A stretch of DNA of 64,000 bases from Variovorax fucosicus. GTDB taxonomy: Bacteria; Pseudomonadota; Gammaproteobacteria; Burkholderiales; Burkholderiaceae_C. Every line of letters begins with the position of its first letter. Position 1 is the stretch's first letter. A model generated the notes under the pieces. That model made no database searches. It saw only the letters and a list, made by a program, of their open reading frames with translations, and was not told the DNA's origin. The DNA lies in the NCBI RefSeq assembly GCF_030316825.1, contig NZ_JASZYU010000001.1:1736001-1800000 (forward strand), written 5' to 3'. This document shows positions 42,743 to 52,017 of this stretch, piece after piece. Made by a program: the position numbers and the translations under genes.

Positions 42743-44248
42743 TCAAAACCGCGGCAGTTCGGCGAACGGCAGCGTCTTGCCGCCCCGCACCACCTGCTTG
42801 CCGTATTCGGCGCAGCGCTGCAGCGTCGGGATCACCTTGCCGGGGTTGAGCAGGCCGACCGGATCGAACGCGCGCTTGACGCCGAACATCTGCTCGTTTT
42901 CGGGCCCTGTGAATTGCACGCACATGCTGTTGAGTTTTTCCACGCCCACGCCATGCTCGCCCGACACGGTGCCGCCCATCGCGACGCTGGTCTCGAGGAT
43001 GTCGGCGCCGAACAGCTCGCAGCGGTGCAGCTCGTCGGGGTCGTTGGCATCGAACAGCACCAGCGGGTGCAGGTTGCCGTCGCCGGCATGAAACACGTTG
43101 CAGCAGCGCAGGTTGTATTTGATTTCCATCTGCTGAATCGCGAGCAGGATGTCGGCCAGGCGCTTGCGCGGAATGGTCGAGTCGAGGCACATGTAGTCGG
43201 GGCTGATGCGGCCCGAGGCCGGGAACGCGTTCTTGCGGCCGCTCCAGAACTTGAGGCGCTCGTCCTCGTTTTCGCTCACCGCGATGGCAGTGGCGCCGCA
43301 GCGGCGCAGCACCTCGCTCATGCGGCCGATCTCTTCCTCGACCTCTTCGGGCGTGCCGTCGGATTCGCACAGCAGGATGGCCTCGGCCGTGAGGTCGTAG
43401 CCGGCGCGCACGAAATCCTCGACGGCGGCGGTCATCGGCTTGTCCATCATCTCCAGGCCCGCCGGGATGATGCCGGCCGCAATCACGGCCGCGACCGCGT
43501 CGCCGGCTTTGCGCACGTCGTCGAAGCTGGCCATGATGCAGCGCGCGAGCTGCGGCCTGGGCACCAGCTTGACCAGCACCTCGGTGGTGACGGCCAGCAT
43601 GCCTTCACTGCCGATCACGAGTGCAAGCAGATCGAGGCCTGCGGCATCGAGCGCGGCGCTGCCGAACTCGACCGCCTCGCCATCGGCCATGAAGCCGCGC
43701 ACGCGCAGCACGTTGTGCAAGGTAAGGCCGTACTTGAGGCAGTGCACGCCGCCCGAGTTCTCGGCCACGTTGCCGCCGATGGTGCAGGCGATCTGGCTCG
43801 ATGGATCGGGCGCGTAGTAGAGGCCATAGGGTGCAGCGGCTTCGCTGATCGCGAGGTTGCGCACGCCGCACTGCACGCTGGCCGTGCGCGCGACTGGATC
43901 GATGTCGAGGATCCTGTTGAACTTGGCGAGCGAGAGCGTCACGCCCATCGCATCGGGCATCGCACCGCCCGAGAGCCCGGTGCCGGCGCCGCGCGCCACC
44001 ACCGGCACACCGAGCTGGTGGCAGGTCTTGAGAACGGCCTGCACCTGCGCTTCGGTTTCGGGCAAGGCCACCACCAGCGGGCGCTGGCGATAGGCGGTGA
44101 GGCCGTCGCATTCGTAAGGCGTGGTGTCCTCGTCGTGCCAGATCAGCGCGTGCGAAGGCAAGCTGGCCTGCAGCGCCCGCACCACCTGCGCCTGGCGCTC
44201 TGACTTCGAGAGCAGATCGTGCTGGATCGGGCTCAACGGCGCATTCAT
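42743..44248 (-). CDS. glcD: Glycolate oxidase catalytic subunit GlcD
   Basis: The 501-aa flavoprotein has a PCMH-type FAD domain (VVARGAGTGLSGGAMP, then ACTIGGNVAENSGGVHCLKY and VIGSEGMLAVTTEV) and an FAD-oxidase C-terminal domain with FHAGDGNLHPL and SGEHGVGVEK, which include the metal/substrate-binding His residues. It ends with FDPVGLLNPGKVIP. ATG 44248 has AAGG seven nt upstream. It is the first gene of glcD-glcE-DUF1275-glcF-small exported protein. No glcC-type regulator lies next to it. Confidence 0.97.
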   Translation of the reverse strand: MNAPLSPIQHDLLSKSERQAQVVRALQASLPSHALIWHDEDTTPYECDGLTAYRQRPLVVALPETEAQVQAVLKTCHQLGVPVVARGAGTGLSGGAMPDAMGVTLSLAKFNRILDIDPVARTASVQCGVRNLAISEAAAPYGLYYAPDPSSQIACTIGGNVAENSGGVHCLKYGLTLHNVLRVRGFMADGEAVEFGSAALDAAGLDLLALVIGSEGMLAVTTEVLVKLVPRPQLARCIMASFDDVRKAGDAVAAVIAAGIIPAGLEMMDKPMTAAVEDFVRAGYDLTAEAILLCESDGTPEEVEEEIGRMSEVLRRCGATAIAVSENEDERLKFWSGRKNAFPASGRISPDYMCLDSTIPRKRLADILLAIQQMEIKYNLRCCNVFHAGDGNLHPLVLFDANDPDELHRCELFGADILETSVAMGGTVSGEHGVGVEKLNSMCVQFTGPENEQMFGVKRAFDPVGLLNPGKVIPTLQRCAEYGKQVVRGGKTLPFAELPRF

Positions 44249-44294
44249 GCAGATACCTTCATGCCGCCGATGGTAGACCCGCCAGCCCGGCGCG

Positions 44295-45212
44295 TCAGTC
44301 CTCGAAGAACGCAACGGGCAGCCCGGGCGTGGCGACGCGCTGCTGAATGACGCTGCCCGACGCCGGCAGTCGCGCGATCTCCGCGGCCGGGCGGCCCTTG
44401 CGCCCGCTTGTGACGAACAGCGTGCGCAAGTCGTCGCCGCCGAAGCAGGGCATCGTCGGGCACTGCACCGGCAGCGCGATCGCCTCGCGCACTTCGCCGG
44501 CAGGCGAGAGGCGCAGCAGTTGCGCGCCTTCGAACATCGCGACCCAGTAGTCGCCGGCCGCGTCGATGGTGGCGCCGTCCGGCCGGCCCTGGTAGGGCAC
44601 GCCGCTCTCCGGCGTCCAGCTTGCAGGCTTCATGTCGAACTGGTGGAACACGCGTTCGCGCGTGAGCGCATTGGCCTCGCCGGCCCAGTCCCAGGCGCGC
44701 ACCGCGTGCGCCGCGGTGTCGGCCCAGTAGACGGTGCGCGCGTCGGGCGCAAAGCCGAGTCCGTTGGCCGTGGTGGCGGCATTGGCCATCTTCGTCACGA
44801 CGGGCGCGCGTCCGGCACGGGCATCGAGGCAGTAGAGCGTGGCGTTGGCCTGGTCTTTCGGCTCGTTCAGCGTGCCGGCCCAGAAGCGGCCGAGCGGATC
44901 GCACTTGCCGTCGTTGAAGCGCAGGGTGGTGGTGTCGTAGTCGGCCGGCGCCAGCAACTGCAGTGCGCCACCCCATTCGCGTGCACGGTAGATGCCGCTG
45001 CGCAGCGCCAGCACCAGGCCGCCGCGCCGCGCCGGCGCGATGCAGCCCGGCTCCTCGGCGAGAGGCCAGCGCTGGACCTCACCGCCGGTCGCGCCGCGTG
45101 TGCGCAGCACGGCGCGGCCCGGAATGTCGATCCAGTAGAGCGATTGCTCGTGCGGATGCCAGAACGGCGATTCGCCAAGTTCGCAGAGGGAGTTTGGAAG
45201 CGTTTGCCACAT
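44295..45212 (-). CDS. SMP-30/gluconolactonase family sugar lactonase
   Basis: The 305-aa protein shows the SMP-30/regucalcin beta-propeller motifs: LGESPFWHP (metal-binding Glu), LRFNDGKCDPLGRFWAGTLN, ANGLGFAPDARTVYWADT and YQGRPDGATIDAAGDYWVAM with its metal Asp. It probably opens a sugar-acid lactone ring in the cytoplasm. ATG 45212 was chosen as it directly precedes the first propeller strand. It is divergent from a Bug-type solute receptor gene, so the two may share a promoter region and a substrate pathway. Confidence 0.9.
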   Translation of the reverse strand: MWQTLPNSLCELGESPFWHPHEQSLYWIDIPGRAVLRTRGATGGEVQRWPLAEEPGCIAPARRGGLVLALRSGIYRAREWGGALQLLAPADYDTTTLRFNDGKCDPLGRFWAGTLNEPKDQANATLYCLDARAGRAPVVTKMANAATTANGLGFAPDARTVYWADTAAHAVRAWDWAGEANALTRERVFHQFDMKPASWTPESGVPYQGRPDGATIDAAGDYWVAMFEGAQLLRLSPAGEVREAIALPVQCPTMPCFGGDDLRTLFVTSGRKGRPAAEIARLPASGSVIQQRVATPGLPVAFFED

Positions 45213-45304
45213 GGTGCGGGATTGTGCGGGCATGGGCGGCCTTGTGAGCCCGTCCACACGCTCCTATGATGCAGCGGCTGGCCTCTCCAGCACGGGAGCA
45301 ACAC

Positions 45305-46321
45305 ATGGAACACGACGGATCGAACGCCTCGCTTTCACGCCGGGCGGCGTTGCAACTCGGTTTGGGGGGCCTCGGCGGCATGCTGCCGGGCTTCGCATCA
45401 GCACAAGCGGCCTGGCCGACCAAAGCGGTGACGCTGGTGGTCGGCTATCCGCCCGGCGGGCAGACCGACTTTGCCGGGCGGGTGCTCACCGCCGGCATGC
45501 AGACCAGCCTGGGCCAGGGGGTGGTGATCGACAACAAGCCCGGCGTCAACGGCAACATCGCCACCGACTACATCGCGAAGTCGCCGCCGGACGGCTATCG
45601 GCTGCTGGTGGGCAATGGCAGCAACATGGTGCTCAATCCGCACACCTACCGCAACACCACCGTGGCGGATCCGCTCAAGCTCACGCCCATCGGGCTGCTG
45701 CTGACCTCGTCGCTGATGCTGGTCGTGCCGGCGAACCTGCCGGTCAAGACGGTCGAGGAATTCATCGCCTGGGTCAAGGCCGAAGACAAGGCCGGCAAGA
45801 CCGTCGACTACGCCTCGGGCGGGCCCGGCAGCCTGGTGCAGACCACCATGGAGCTGTTCCGCGAGCGCATCGGCAAGCCGAAGATGAGCCATGTGCCCTA
45901 CAAGGGCAGCAGCCCGGCCATGATCGACCTGATCGCCGGCCGCATCCCCTGCATGTTCGACGCTTCTTCCGTGGTCGCGCCCATGCTCAAGTCCGGACAG
46001 CTCAAGGCGCTGATGTCCACCGGCGCGAAGCGCGTGCCGGCCTTCCCCGACGTGCCCACCGCGAAGGAGCGGGGCATCAAGGACTTCGAGATCATTTCGT
46101 TCATCGGCCTGTACGGGCCGGCCGGCCTGCCCGCCGACATCGTGAAGAAGGTCAACACGGCAATGAACACCGCGATCAAGGACCCCGCCATCCAGAAGAC
46201 CATTGCCGAGCGCGGCGACGACGCCGGCGGCGGCACCCCCGAGCAGTTGGCCGCGATGACGCGCGACTACTACAAGCTGCTCGGCGAGGTCGTGAAGAAC
46301 AACGACATCCGCGCCGAATAG
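45305..46321 (+). CDS. Bug/TctC-family periplasmic solute receptor
   Basis: The 338-aa protein has a twin-arginine-like signal (SRRAALQLGLGGLGG, cut near ASAQA). The mature part has the family hallmarks WPTKAVTLVVGYPPGGQTDF, NKPGVNGNIATDYIAKSPPD and HVPYKGSSPAMIDLIAG, typical of Bug receptors abundant in Burkholderiales. They bind carboxylates and other small organics, with or without a TctAB transporter; no such membrane genes lie here. GGGAG stands 6 nt before the ATG. A strong terminator follows. Confidence 0.95.
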   Translation: MEHDGSNASLSRRAALQLGLGGLGGMLPGFASAQAAWPTKAVTLVVGYPPGGQTDFAGRVLTAGMQTSLGQGVVIDNKPGVNGNIATDYIAKSPPDGYRLLVGNGSNMVLNPHTYRNTTVADPLKLTPIGLLLTSSLMLVVPANLPVKTVEEFIAWVKAEDKAGKTVDYASGGPGSLVQTTMELFRERIGKPKMSHVPYKGSSPAMIDLIAGRIPCMFDASSVVAPMLKSGQLKALMSTGAKRVPAFPDVPTAKERGIKDFEIISFIGLYGPAGLPADIVKKVNTAMNTAIKDPAIQKTIAERGDDAGGGTPEQLAAMTRDYYKLLGEVVKNNDIRAE

Positions 46322-46341
46322 CCAAGACCCCCCGAGTCAGA

Positions 46342-46373
46342 CAAGAAAAAGCCACCCGAGGGTGGCTTTTTCT
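46342..46373. terminator. Bidirectional Rho-independent terminator
   Basis: The hairpin GCCACC-CGAG-GGTGGC (46351-46366) is flanked by A-rich sequence on the left and TTTTTTC on the right, so it can end the solute-receptor transcript on the plus strand and the amtB transcript on the minus strand. Confidence 0.9.
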
Positions 46374-46474
46374 TGAGTTCCAGAAACACCGCGGAACCGG
46401 CTCAGCCGGGCCGCTGGTGTTGCCCCCAGCAGGGGGGAAGGAGAAGCGACACGCAGTGCGCGAAGCCTGGGGGG

Positions 46475-48010
46475 TTACCTGTTATATGCGGTTTCGCCGT
46501 GCGCGGAGATGTCGAGGCCTTCGCGCTCTTCTTCTTCCGTCACGCGCAGACCGATGGTCAGGTCGGCGATCTTGTAGGCGATGAACGAGACCACGCCCGA
46601 CCACACGATGGTCAGCACCACAGCCTTGAGCTGGATCCAGACCTGGGTGCCGATCGGGTTGGAGATGACCGACGCCGTGACCCAGTCGCCCACGAGGCCG
46701 GGGCCGCCGAGTGCCTGCGTGTTGAACACACCGGTGAGCAGTGCGCCGACGATACCGCCGACACCGTGCACGCCGAACACGTCGAGCGAGTCGTCCGCAC
46801 CCAGCAGCTTCTTGAGGCCGTTGACGCCCCAGAGGCAGGCGAAGCCGGCGACGAAGCCGATCACGATGGCACCCATGAGGCCGACGTTGCCGGCAGCCGG
46901 CGTGATGGCCACGAGGCCGGCGACGGCGCCCGAAGCGGCACCCAGCATCGAGGCCTTGCCGCGCATCAGCGCTTCACCGATGCACCATGCGAGCACGGCA
47001 GCGGCGGTGGCAGAGAAGGTGTTCATGAACGCGAGCACGGCGCTGGTGCCGGCTTCGAGGGCCGAACCGGCGTTGAAGCCGAACCAGCCCACCCACAGCA
47101 GCGAGGCACCGACCATGGTCAACGTCAGCGAATGCGGCGTGAAGGCTTCCTTGCCGTAACCGACGCGCTTGCCGATCACATAGGCACCGACCAGGCCGGC
47201 AACGGCCGCGTTGATGTGCACCACGGTGCCGCCTGCGAAGTCGAGCGCGCCCCACTGCCAGATCAGGCCGGCCTTGCCGTTCATCTCGTCGACCACGCCA
47301 GCGGCGGTGTAGGCGTCCGGGCCCATCCAGAACCAGACCATGTGCGCGATCGGCGCATAGCTGAAGGTGAACCAGATCACCATGAACAGCAGCACCGCCG
47401 AGAACTTGGCGCGCTCGGCGAAGGCACCGACGATCAGGCAGCAGGTGATGCCGGCGAACGTGGCCTGGAAGGCGGCGAACAGCAACTCGGGGATGTAGAC
47501 ACCCTTGCTGAAGGTCGCGCCCGGGGCGAACACGCCGGTGGCCGGGTCGAAGATGCCCTTCATGAACAGCCGGTCGAACCCGCCTATGAAGGAGTTGCCC
47601 TCGGTGAACGCGAGGCTGTAGCCGTAGATGAGCCACAGCACCACGATCATCGAGAACGTGACCATGACCTGCATCAGCACCGACAACATGTTCTTGCTGC
47701 GGACCAGGCCGCCGTAGAACAGTGCGAGGCCCGGGATGGTCATCATGATGACCAGCAACGTCGACAGCATCATCCAGCTGGTGTCGCCCTTGTTGAAGGA
47801 CGGGGCGGGTGCGGCGGCAGGTGCGGCGGCAGCTGCCGCGGGCGCTGCTGCAGCAGCGGGGGCGGCCGGTGCGGGTGCTGCGGCCGGGGCTGCCGCGGCG
47901 GCGGGAGCCGAAGCTTCAGCAGCGGCCGGCGCCGGCGTCTGGGCAAAGCCGGTGACGCCGGCAGTGAGAACGCTCAGGCCGAGCGCGAGGGAGACGAGCA
48001 GTTTTTTCAT
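46475..48010 (-). CDS. amtB: Ammonium transporter AmtB
   Basis: The 511-aa protein has a signal peptide (cut near GFAQ), an unusual ~45-residue Ala/Pro linker, then the 11-helix ammonium channel. Family motifs include MMLSTLLVIMMTIPGLALFY, FSYAPIAHMVW (first pore His), FNAGSALEAG, the twin-His region near HSLTLTMVG and HGVGGIVGALLTG. ATG 48010 was chosen as the signal peptide start. It is the last gene of the TorF-glnK-amtB operon, 34 bp after glnK; GlnK gates AmtB when nitrogen is sufficient. Nitrogen control by sigma-54/NtrC is supported by the promoter upstream of the operon. Confidence 0.97.
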   Translation of the reverse strand: MKKLLVSLALGLSVLTAGVTGFAQTPAPAAAEASAPAAAAAPAAAPAPAAPAAAAAPAAAAAAPAAAPAPSFNKGDTSWMMLSTLLVIMMTIPGLALFYGGLVRSKNMLSVLMQVMVTFSMIVVLWLIYGYSLAFTEGNSFIGGFDRLFMKGIFDPATGVFAPGATFSKGVYIPELLFAAFQATFAGITCCLIVGAFAERAKFSAVLLFMVIWFTFSYAPIAHMVWFWMGPDAYTAAGVVDEMNGKAGLIWQWGALDFAGGTVVHINAAVAGLVGAYVIGKRVGYGKEAFTPHSLTLTMVGASLLWVGWFGFNAGSALEAGTSAVLAFMNTFSATAAAVLAWCIGEALMRGKASMLGAASGAVAGLVAITPAAGNVGLMGAIVIGFVAGFACLWGVNGLKKLLGADDSLDVFGVHGVGGIVGALLTGVFNTQALGGPGLVGDWVTASVISNPIGTQVWIQLKAVVLTIVWSGVVSFIAYKIADLTIGLRVTEEEEREGLDISAHGETAYNR

Positions 48011-48044
48011 TTCGGTGTTCTTTCGTGCCTTGAAATACCTGAAA

Positions 48045-48425
<381 letters not shown>

Positions 48426-48451
48426 TCAGGCCGCGCCTGGCTGTGTCGCGT

Positions 48452-49315
48452 TCAGAGCGTCTTGGTGAGGGTGACGATGAAGCGGGCCTTGTTGACGGAC
48501 TGCTGCTGGGCGCCGAATGTACCGAAGTCCGGGATTTCAATGCCGGGGTTGCTGGTCAGCAGGTAGGAGCTCTTCTTGTTGGCGCCCACGACCGCGCCCG
48601 AAAGCGACAGGCCGCCGCCGAAGTCGTAGCTGGCACCCACGTTGTAGTCCACATAGCTCTTGTAGCCGAGGCTGCGGATGTCGCTGGACATGCGCGTGTA
48701 GCCGACCGCCGCCTTCAGCGTGAGCTTCGGAACGATTTCCTTGCTGTAGGCCAGGTTCAGGTAGCCGGTGCCGCGGCCCTTCAGGCCCGAACCGTTCTTG
48801 GCGCCAGCGTAGCCGAAGTAATCCTTCGACACGGTGTGCGAGTACTTGAGGGTGAACGAGCCGATCGCGTCGTCGGCCCAGGTGCCGGCACCGTAGATTT
48901 CGGTGGTGTTGCCGAGGCTGTTGCCCGGGTAGATGTAGGTCAGCACGCCCACGTCCCAGTCGATCGGGCCGCCCTTGAACTTGTAGCCGCCGTAGATGTC
49001 GCTCTCGATGCTATTGCCCTGGAGCCAGTTGACGCTGGAGTTCCAGTTGCCCACGTAGAAGCCGCTCTCGTGCGCGTAGTCGAAACCGCCCTGGATCGCG
49101 GGCTTGACGGCGCGCGTCTTGTAGTAGTCGTTCTTGCCGATCTGATCCTGATCCTGGCCACGGAACTTGTAGTTGGTGGTCAGCGAGATGTTGGCCGTCA
49201 ACGGCGACGCGGGCGCCGGGTCCGCTGCCGGCGTCGTTTGGGCCAGGACAGCGCTCGACGCGGTCAGAGCGGCGGCCAGCGCGACCAAAGCCTTGGCGGT
49301 TTTACGGTGCATCAT
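48452..49315 (-). CDS. TorF-family putative porin
   Basis: The 287-aa protein has a signal peptide (cut near AVLAQ) and a mature beta-rich outer-membrane protein starting LTANISLTTNYKFRGQDQ, a family signature, with alternating aromatic/hydrophobic strands and a hydrophobic C-terminal strand (ARFIVTLTKTL). It is first in the operon with glnK and amtB, suggesting that it helps ammonium or another nitrogen source cross the outer membrane. Two adjacent start codons (49315, 49312) are possible. A sigma-54-type promoter lies ~50 bp upstream. Confidence 0.9.
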   Translation of the reverse strand: MMHRKTAKALVALAAALTASSAVLAQTTPAADPAPASPLTANISLTTNYKFRGQDQDQIGKNDYYKTRAVKPAIQGGFDYAHESGFYVGNWNSSVNWLQGNSIESDIYGGYKFKGGPIDWDVGVLTYIYPGNSLGNTTEIYGAGTWADDAIGSFTLKYSHTVSKDYFGYAGAKNGSGLKGRGTGYLNLAYSKEIVPKLTLKAAVGYTRMSSDIRSLGYKSYVDYNVGASYDFGGGLSLSGAVVGANKKSSYLLTSNPGIEIPDFGTFGAQQQSVNKARFIVTLTKTL

Positions 49316-49362
49316 CGGGGAAACTCCTCGGAGGGTGTGGATGGGGGTGGAACCCGTTCATA

Positions 49363-49377
49363 GCAGGGAGCGTGCCA
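49363..49377 (-). promoter_or_regulatory. Sigma-54 promoter of the TorF-glnK-amtB operon
   Basis: On the minus strand this reads TGGCACG-CTCC-CTGC, against the consensus TGGCACG-N4-TTGC: only one mismatch, with the invariant GG and GC at correct spacing. It lies 48-62 bp upstream of the TorF start codon, leaving a leader of about 35-40 nt. Confidence 0.85.
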
Positions 49378-49500
49378 AAGTGCACAGCGGCGACGCCGTG
49401 GGGCAACGCGAGTTCCCTTGCAAACAACCGATTCGTCATCCAATGTTTCCGCATCGCGGCGAGTAGACCGGAAAGAAAGCAAGATTGCACCAAAGATGGA

Positions 49501-49517
49501 CGCACCATCTTGGTGAA
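49501..49517. promoter_or_regulatory. NtrC-like binding site
   Basis: CGCACCATCTTGGTGAA closely matches the dyad consensus TGCACYATNTTGGTGCA of NtrC. It lies about 125 bp upstream of the sigma-54 promoter, a normal enhancer distance. A weaker half-site (TTGCACC) is next to it at 49485-49491. It also overlaps the region just before the comM start, so it might affect that gene too. Confidence 0.7.
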
Positions 49518-49527
49518 GGGAGAGAAA

Positions 49528-51072
49528 ATGAGTCTGTCTTTGGTGCAGAGCCGTGCATTGCTCGGCCTGGAAGCGGCCAGTGTCACGGTCGAGGTGCATC
49601 TGGCCAATGGTCTGCCCAGTTTCACGCTGGTCGGCCTGGCGGATGTCGAAGTGAAAGAGGCGCGTGAGCGGGTGCGTTGCGCGATCCAGAACGCCGGCCT
49701 CGAGTTTCCGAACAACAAGCGCATCACGGTCAATCTGGCACCGGCCGATCTGCCGAAGGATTCCGGCCGCTTCGACCTGCCGATCGCACTCGGCATCCTT
49801 GCCGCCAGCGGCCAGATCGACGCGGCACGGCTGGCCGGCTGGGAATTTGCCGGCGAGTTGTCGCTGTCGGGCCAGCTGCGGCCGGTGCGCGGCGCACTCG
49901 CCATGGCGCTGGCGCTGCACAGCCGGGGCATTGCGACCCGGCTTGTGCTGCCAGCCGACAGCGCCCGGGAGGCCTCCCTGGTGCCGGGCTCGCATGTCTA
50001 TGGTGCTCGCCATCTGCTCGATGTGGTGCGCCAGTTTCTGCCGGCAGGCGCCACCGATCTCCCGGAGCCGGCGCCCGGCGACGATGGATGGACAAGGGTT
50101 TCAGCCGAAGCCGGCACTCACGTCGTGAACTATCCCGAGCTATCGGACGTGAAGGGCCATGCCGGCGCCAAGCGCGCGCTCGAGATCGCAGCGGCAGGTT
50201 CGCACAGCCTTCTGATGGTCGGCCCGCCAGGCTCCGGCAAGTCGATGCTGGCGCAGCGGTTCGCGGGCCTGTTGCCGGCCATGACGGTCGAAGAGGCACT
50301 GGAGAGCGCAGCGGTGTCGAGCCTTGGCGGCCGCTTCGCGGTCGAGCGCTGGATGCGCCGCCCACTCGCCGCGCCGCACCACACCTCAAGTGCGATCGCG
50401 CTGGTGGGCGGTGGCTCGCCGCCGCGCCCTGGCGAGATCTCGCTGGCGCACCATGGTGTGCTGTTCCTCGACGAGTTGCCCGAGTTTCCGCGCGGCGCGC
50501 TGGAGGCGCTGCGCGAGCCACTGGAGACCGGCACGATCACGATCGCGCGGGCCGCCAGGCGCGCCGAGTTCCCCGCGCGCTTCCAGCTCATTGCCGCGAT
50601 GAACCCGTGCCCCTGCGGTTTTTCGGGCTCGGCGCTGAAGGCCTGCCGCTGCACGCCCGACCAGATTTCGCGCTACCAGGGCAAGCTGAGCGGCCCGCTG
50701 CTGGACCGCATCGACCTTCACATCGAAGTGCCGGCCGTGTCGGCGCAAGAGCTGCTGACGGCGCAGCCGGGCGAAGCGACCGGCGGGATCCGTGCCCGGG
50801 TCGAGGCGGCTCGCGAGTGCGCGGCCACGCGCCAGGGCAAGCCGAACCAGGCGCTCCACGGGCGCGAAATCGACACCCACGCCGCGCTGGACGATGCGGG
50901 CCTGCGCTTCATGCAAACCGCTGCCGCCAAACTCGGCTGGAGTGCCCGCTCTACGCACCGCACGCTCAAGGTCGCGCGCACCATCGCCGACCTGGCCGGC
51001 GCCACGCAGGTGCAGACGGCACATGTGGCCGAAGCGGTGCAGTATCGCCGGGCGCTGCGCGGCGCGGCCTGA
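49528..51072 (+). CDS. comM: YifB/ComM-family Mg-chelatase-like AAA+ ATPase
   Basis: The 514-aa protein has the N-terminal ChlI-like subdomain (LPSFTLVGLADVEVKEARER ... GRFDLPIALGILAASG) and an AAA+ core with Walker A GPPGSGKS (residues ~232-239) and Walker B VLFLDELPEF (~311). A C-terminal domain includes a zinc-like Cys cluster (NPCPCGFSGSALKACRC). ComM is a hexameric helicase that promotes branch migration in natural transformation and recombination. GGGAGAGAAA precedes ATG 49528. It stands alone, divergent from the nitrogen operon. Confidence 0.94.
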   Translation: MSLSLVQSRALLGLEAASVTVEVHLANGLPSFTLVGLADVEVKEARERVRCAIQNAGLEFPNNKRITVNLAPADLPKDSGRFDLPIALGILAASGQIDAARLAGWEFAGELSLSGQLRPVRGALAMALALHSRGIATRLVLPADSAREASLVPGSHVYGARHLLDVVRQFLPAGATDLPEPAPGDDGWTRVSAEAGTHVVNYPELSDVKGHAGAKRALEIAAAGSHSLLMVGPPGSGKSMLAQRFAGLLPAMTVEEALESAAVSSLGGRFAVERWMRRPLAAPHHTSSAIALVGGGSPPRPGEISLAHHGVLFLDELPEFPRGALEALREPLETGTITIARAARRAEFPARFQLIAAMNPCPCGFSGSALKACRCTPDQISRYQGKLSGPLLDRIDLHIEVPAVSAQELLTAQPGEATGGIRARVEAARECAATRQGKPNQALHGREIDTHAALDDAGLRFMQTAAAKLGWSARSTHRTLKVARTIADLAGATQVQTAHVAEAVQYRRALRGAA

Positions 51073-51095
51073 GTGGCCGCTGCATCAGGGGATCG

Positions 51096-51341
51096 CTATG
51101 CGCGCTTGACGAGGCGAACGATGAACAACAGCACCACGGCACCGACGGTGGCAACAACGATGCTGCCAATGAGGCCGCCACCGAGCGAGACGCCAAAGGT
51201 GCTGAAAAGAAAGCCGCCGAGGAAGGCGCCGATCACGCCGACGATGAGATCGCCGACAAGGCCGAAGCCACCGCCCTTGACGAGAACGCCGGCCAGCCAG
51301 CCCGCAACAAGACCCACGACGAGAAACCACAACAAGCTCAT
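51096..51341 (-). CDS. GlsB/YeaQ/YmgE-family small membrane protein
   Basis: The 81-aa protein has three glycine-rich hydrophobic helices (WFLVVGLVAGWLAGVLV, GDLIVGVIGAFLGGFLF, GSIVVATVGAVVLLFIV), the standard form of this transglycosylase-associated or stress-linked family. The biochemical role is not established. It is convergent with comM (23 bp gap). Confidence 0.9.
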   Translation of the reverse strand: MSLLWFLVVGLVAGWLAGVLVKGGGFGLVGDLIVGVIGAFLGGFLFSTFGVSLGGGLIGSIVVATVGAVVLLFIVRLVKRA

Positions 51342-51507
51342 TTATCTACTCCCTTGATTGGTCGAAATGACCGTTCAGCGGCGAGCCTAACAGCGGCGCA
51401 AGTCATGAAGGAACAAGGATGAAGGCGAGCCGTGAACTTGTGCTTTCCGGGCAGGTTTTTCGGATGAGGGTTCGACCCGCTGCACCGGAGGCTAAACTGC
51501 CGCCCCT

Positions 51508-51531
51508 CGCTGCCAGCGCCTGCTGGCAGCG
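51508..51531. repeat. Perfect 9-bp inverted repeat upstream of HU gene
   Basis: CGCTGCCAG-CGCCTG-CTGGCAGCG forms a strong hairpin 46 bp before the HU start codon. No T-run follows, so it is more likely an operator or a 5'-leader structure than a terminator. Confidence 0.6.
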
Positions 51532-51576
51532 TTGCAACAGGCAAGTGCCTGATCTCTAGTCCAAGGAAATCTCTCA

Positions 51577-51939
51577 GTGAACCGCATCGAACTCGTCGAA
51601 AAAATCGCCACCACCCATACCGTCAGCAAGGCCGAAGCCGCGCGCATCCTCGAAACCGTGACCAGCGCCATCGTCGCTGCAGTCAAGAAGGGCGACCCCG
51701 TTCAGATCGTCGGCTTCGGCACGTTCAAGCAGGTGGCACGTGCTGCGCGCACCGGTTTCAATCCGCAAGCTGGCACCAAGATCAAGATTGCCGCACAGAA
51801 GGTGCCCAAGTTCGTCCCGGGCGCATCGTTCAAGGCGGCCGTGGATCCCAAGGCCGCGAAGCGCAAGGCCGACAAGGCAGCCGTTGCAAAGCCGGCCGCC
51901 AAGCCGGTTGCCAAGAAGGCCGCTGCCAAGAAGAAGTGA
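51577..51939 (+). CDS. HU-family DNA-binding protein with Lys/Ala tail
   Basis: The 120-aa protein starts with GTG, with AAGGA 10 nt upstream. Residues 1-~90 form the HU fold (MNRIELVEKIATTHTVSKAE ... VGFGTFKQVARAARTGFNPQ ... KFVPGASFKAAV). A C-terminal tail of ~28 residues is rich in Lys, Ala and Pro (KPAAKPVAKKAAAKKK), like histone H1 tails, as seen in some betaproteobacteria. It bends and compacts DNA in the nucleoid. Confidence 0.93.
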   Translation: MNRIELVEKIATTHTVSKAEAARILETVTSAIVAAVKKGDPVQIVGFGTFKQVARAARTGFNPQAGTKIKIAAQKVPKFVPGASFKAAVDPKAAKRKADKAAVAKPAAKPVAKKAAAKKK

Positions 51940-51974
51940 TCGGCCTCGCAGCGCATGCTGCGGAGTGAGCACCG

Positions 51975-52001
51975 CGGCCCTGAGGGGCCGTTTTCGTTTT
52001 T
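51975..52001 (+). terminator. Rho-independent terminator of the HU gene
   Basis: The hairpin CGGCCC-TGAG-GGGCCG (51975-51990) is followed by TTTTCGTTTTT. It lies 36 bp after the HU stop and just before the MFS gene. Confidence 0.85.
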
Positions 52002-52017
52002 GTTGAGAGAACGCACG

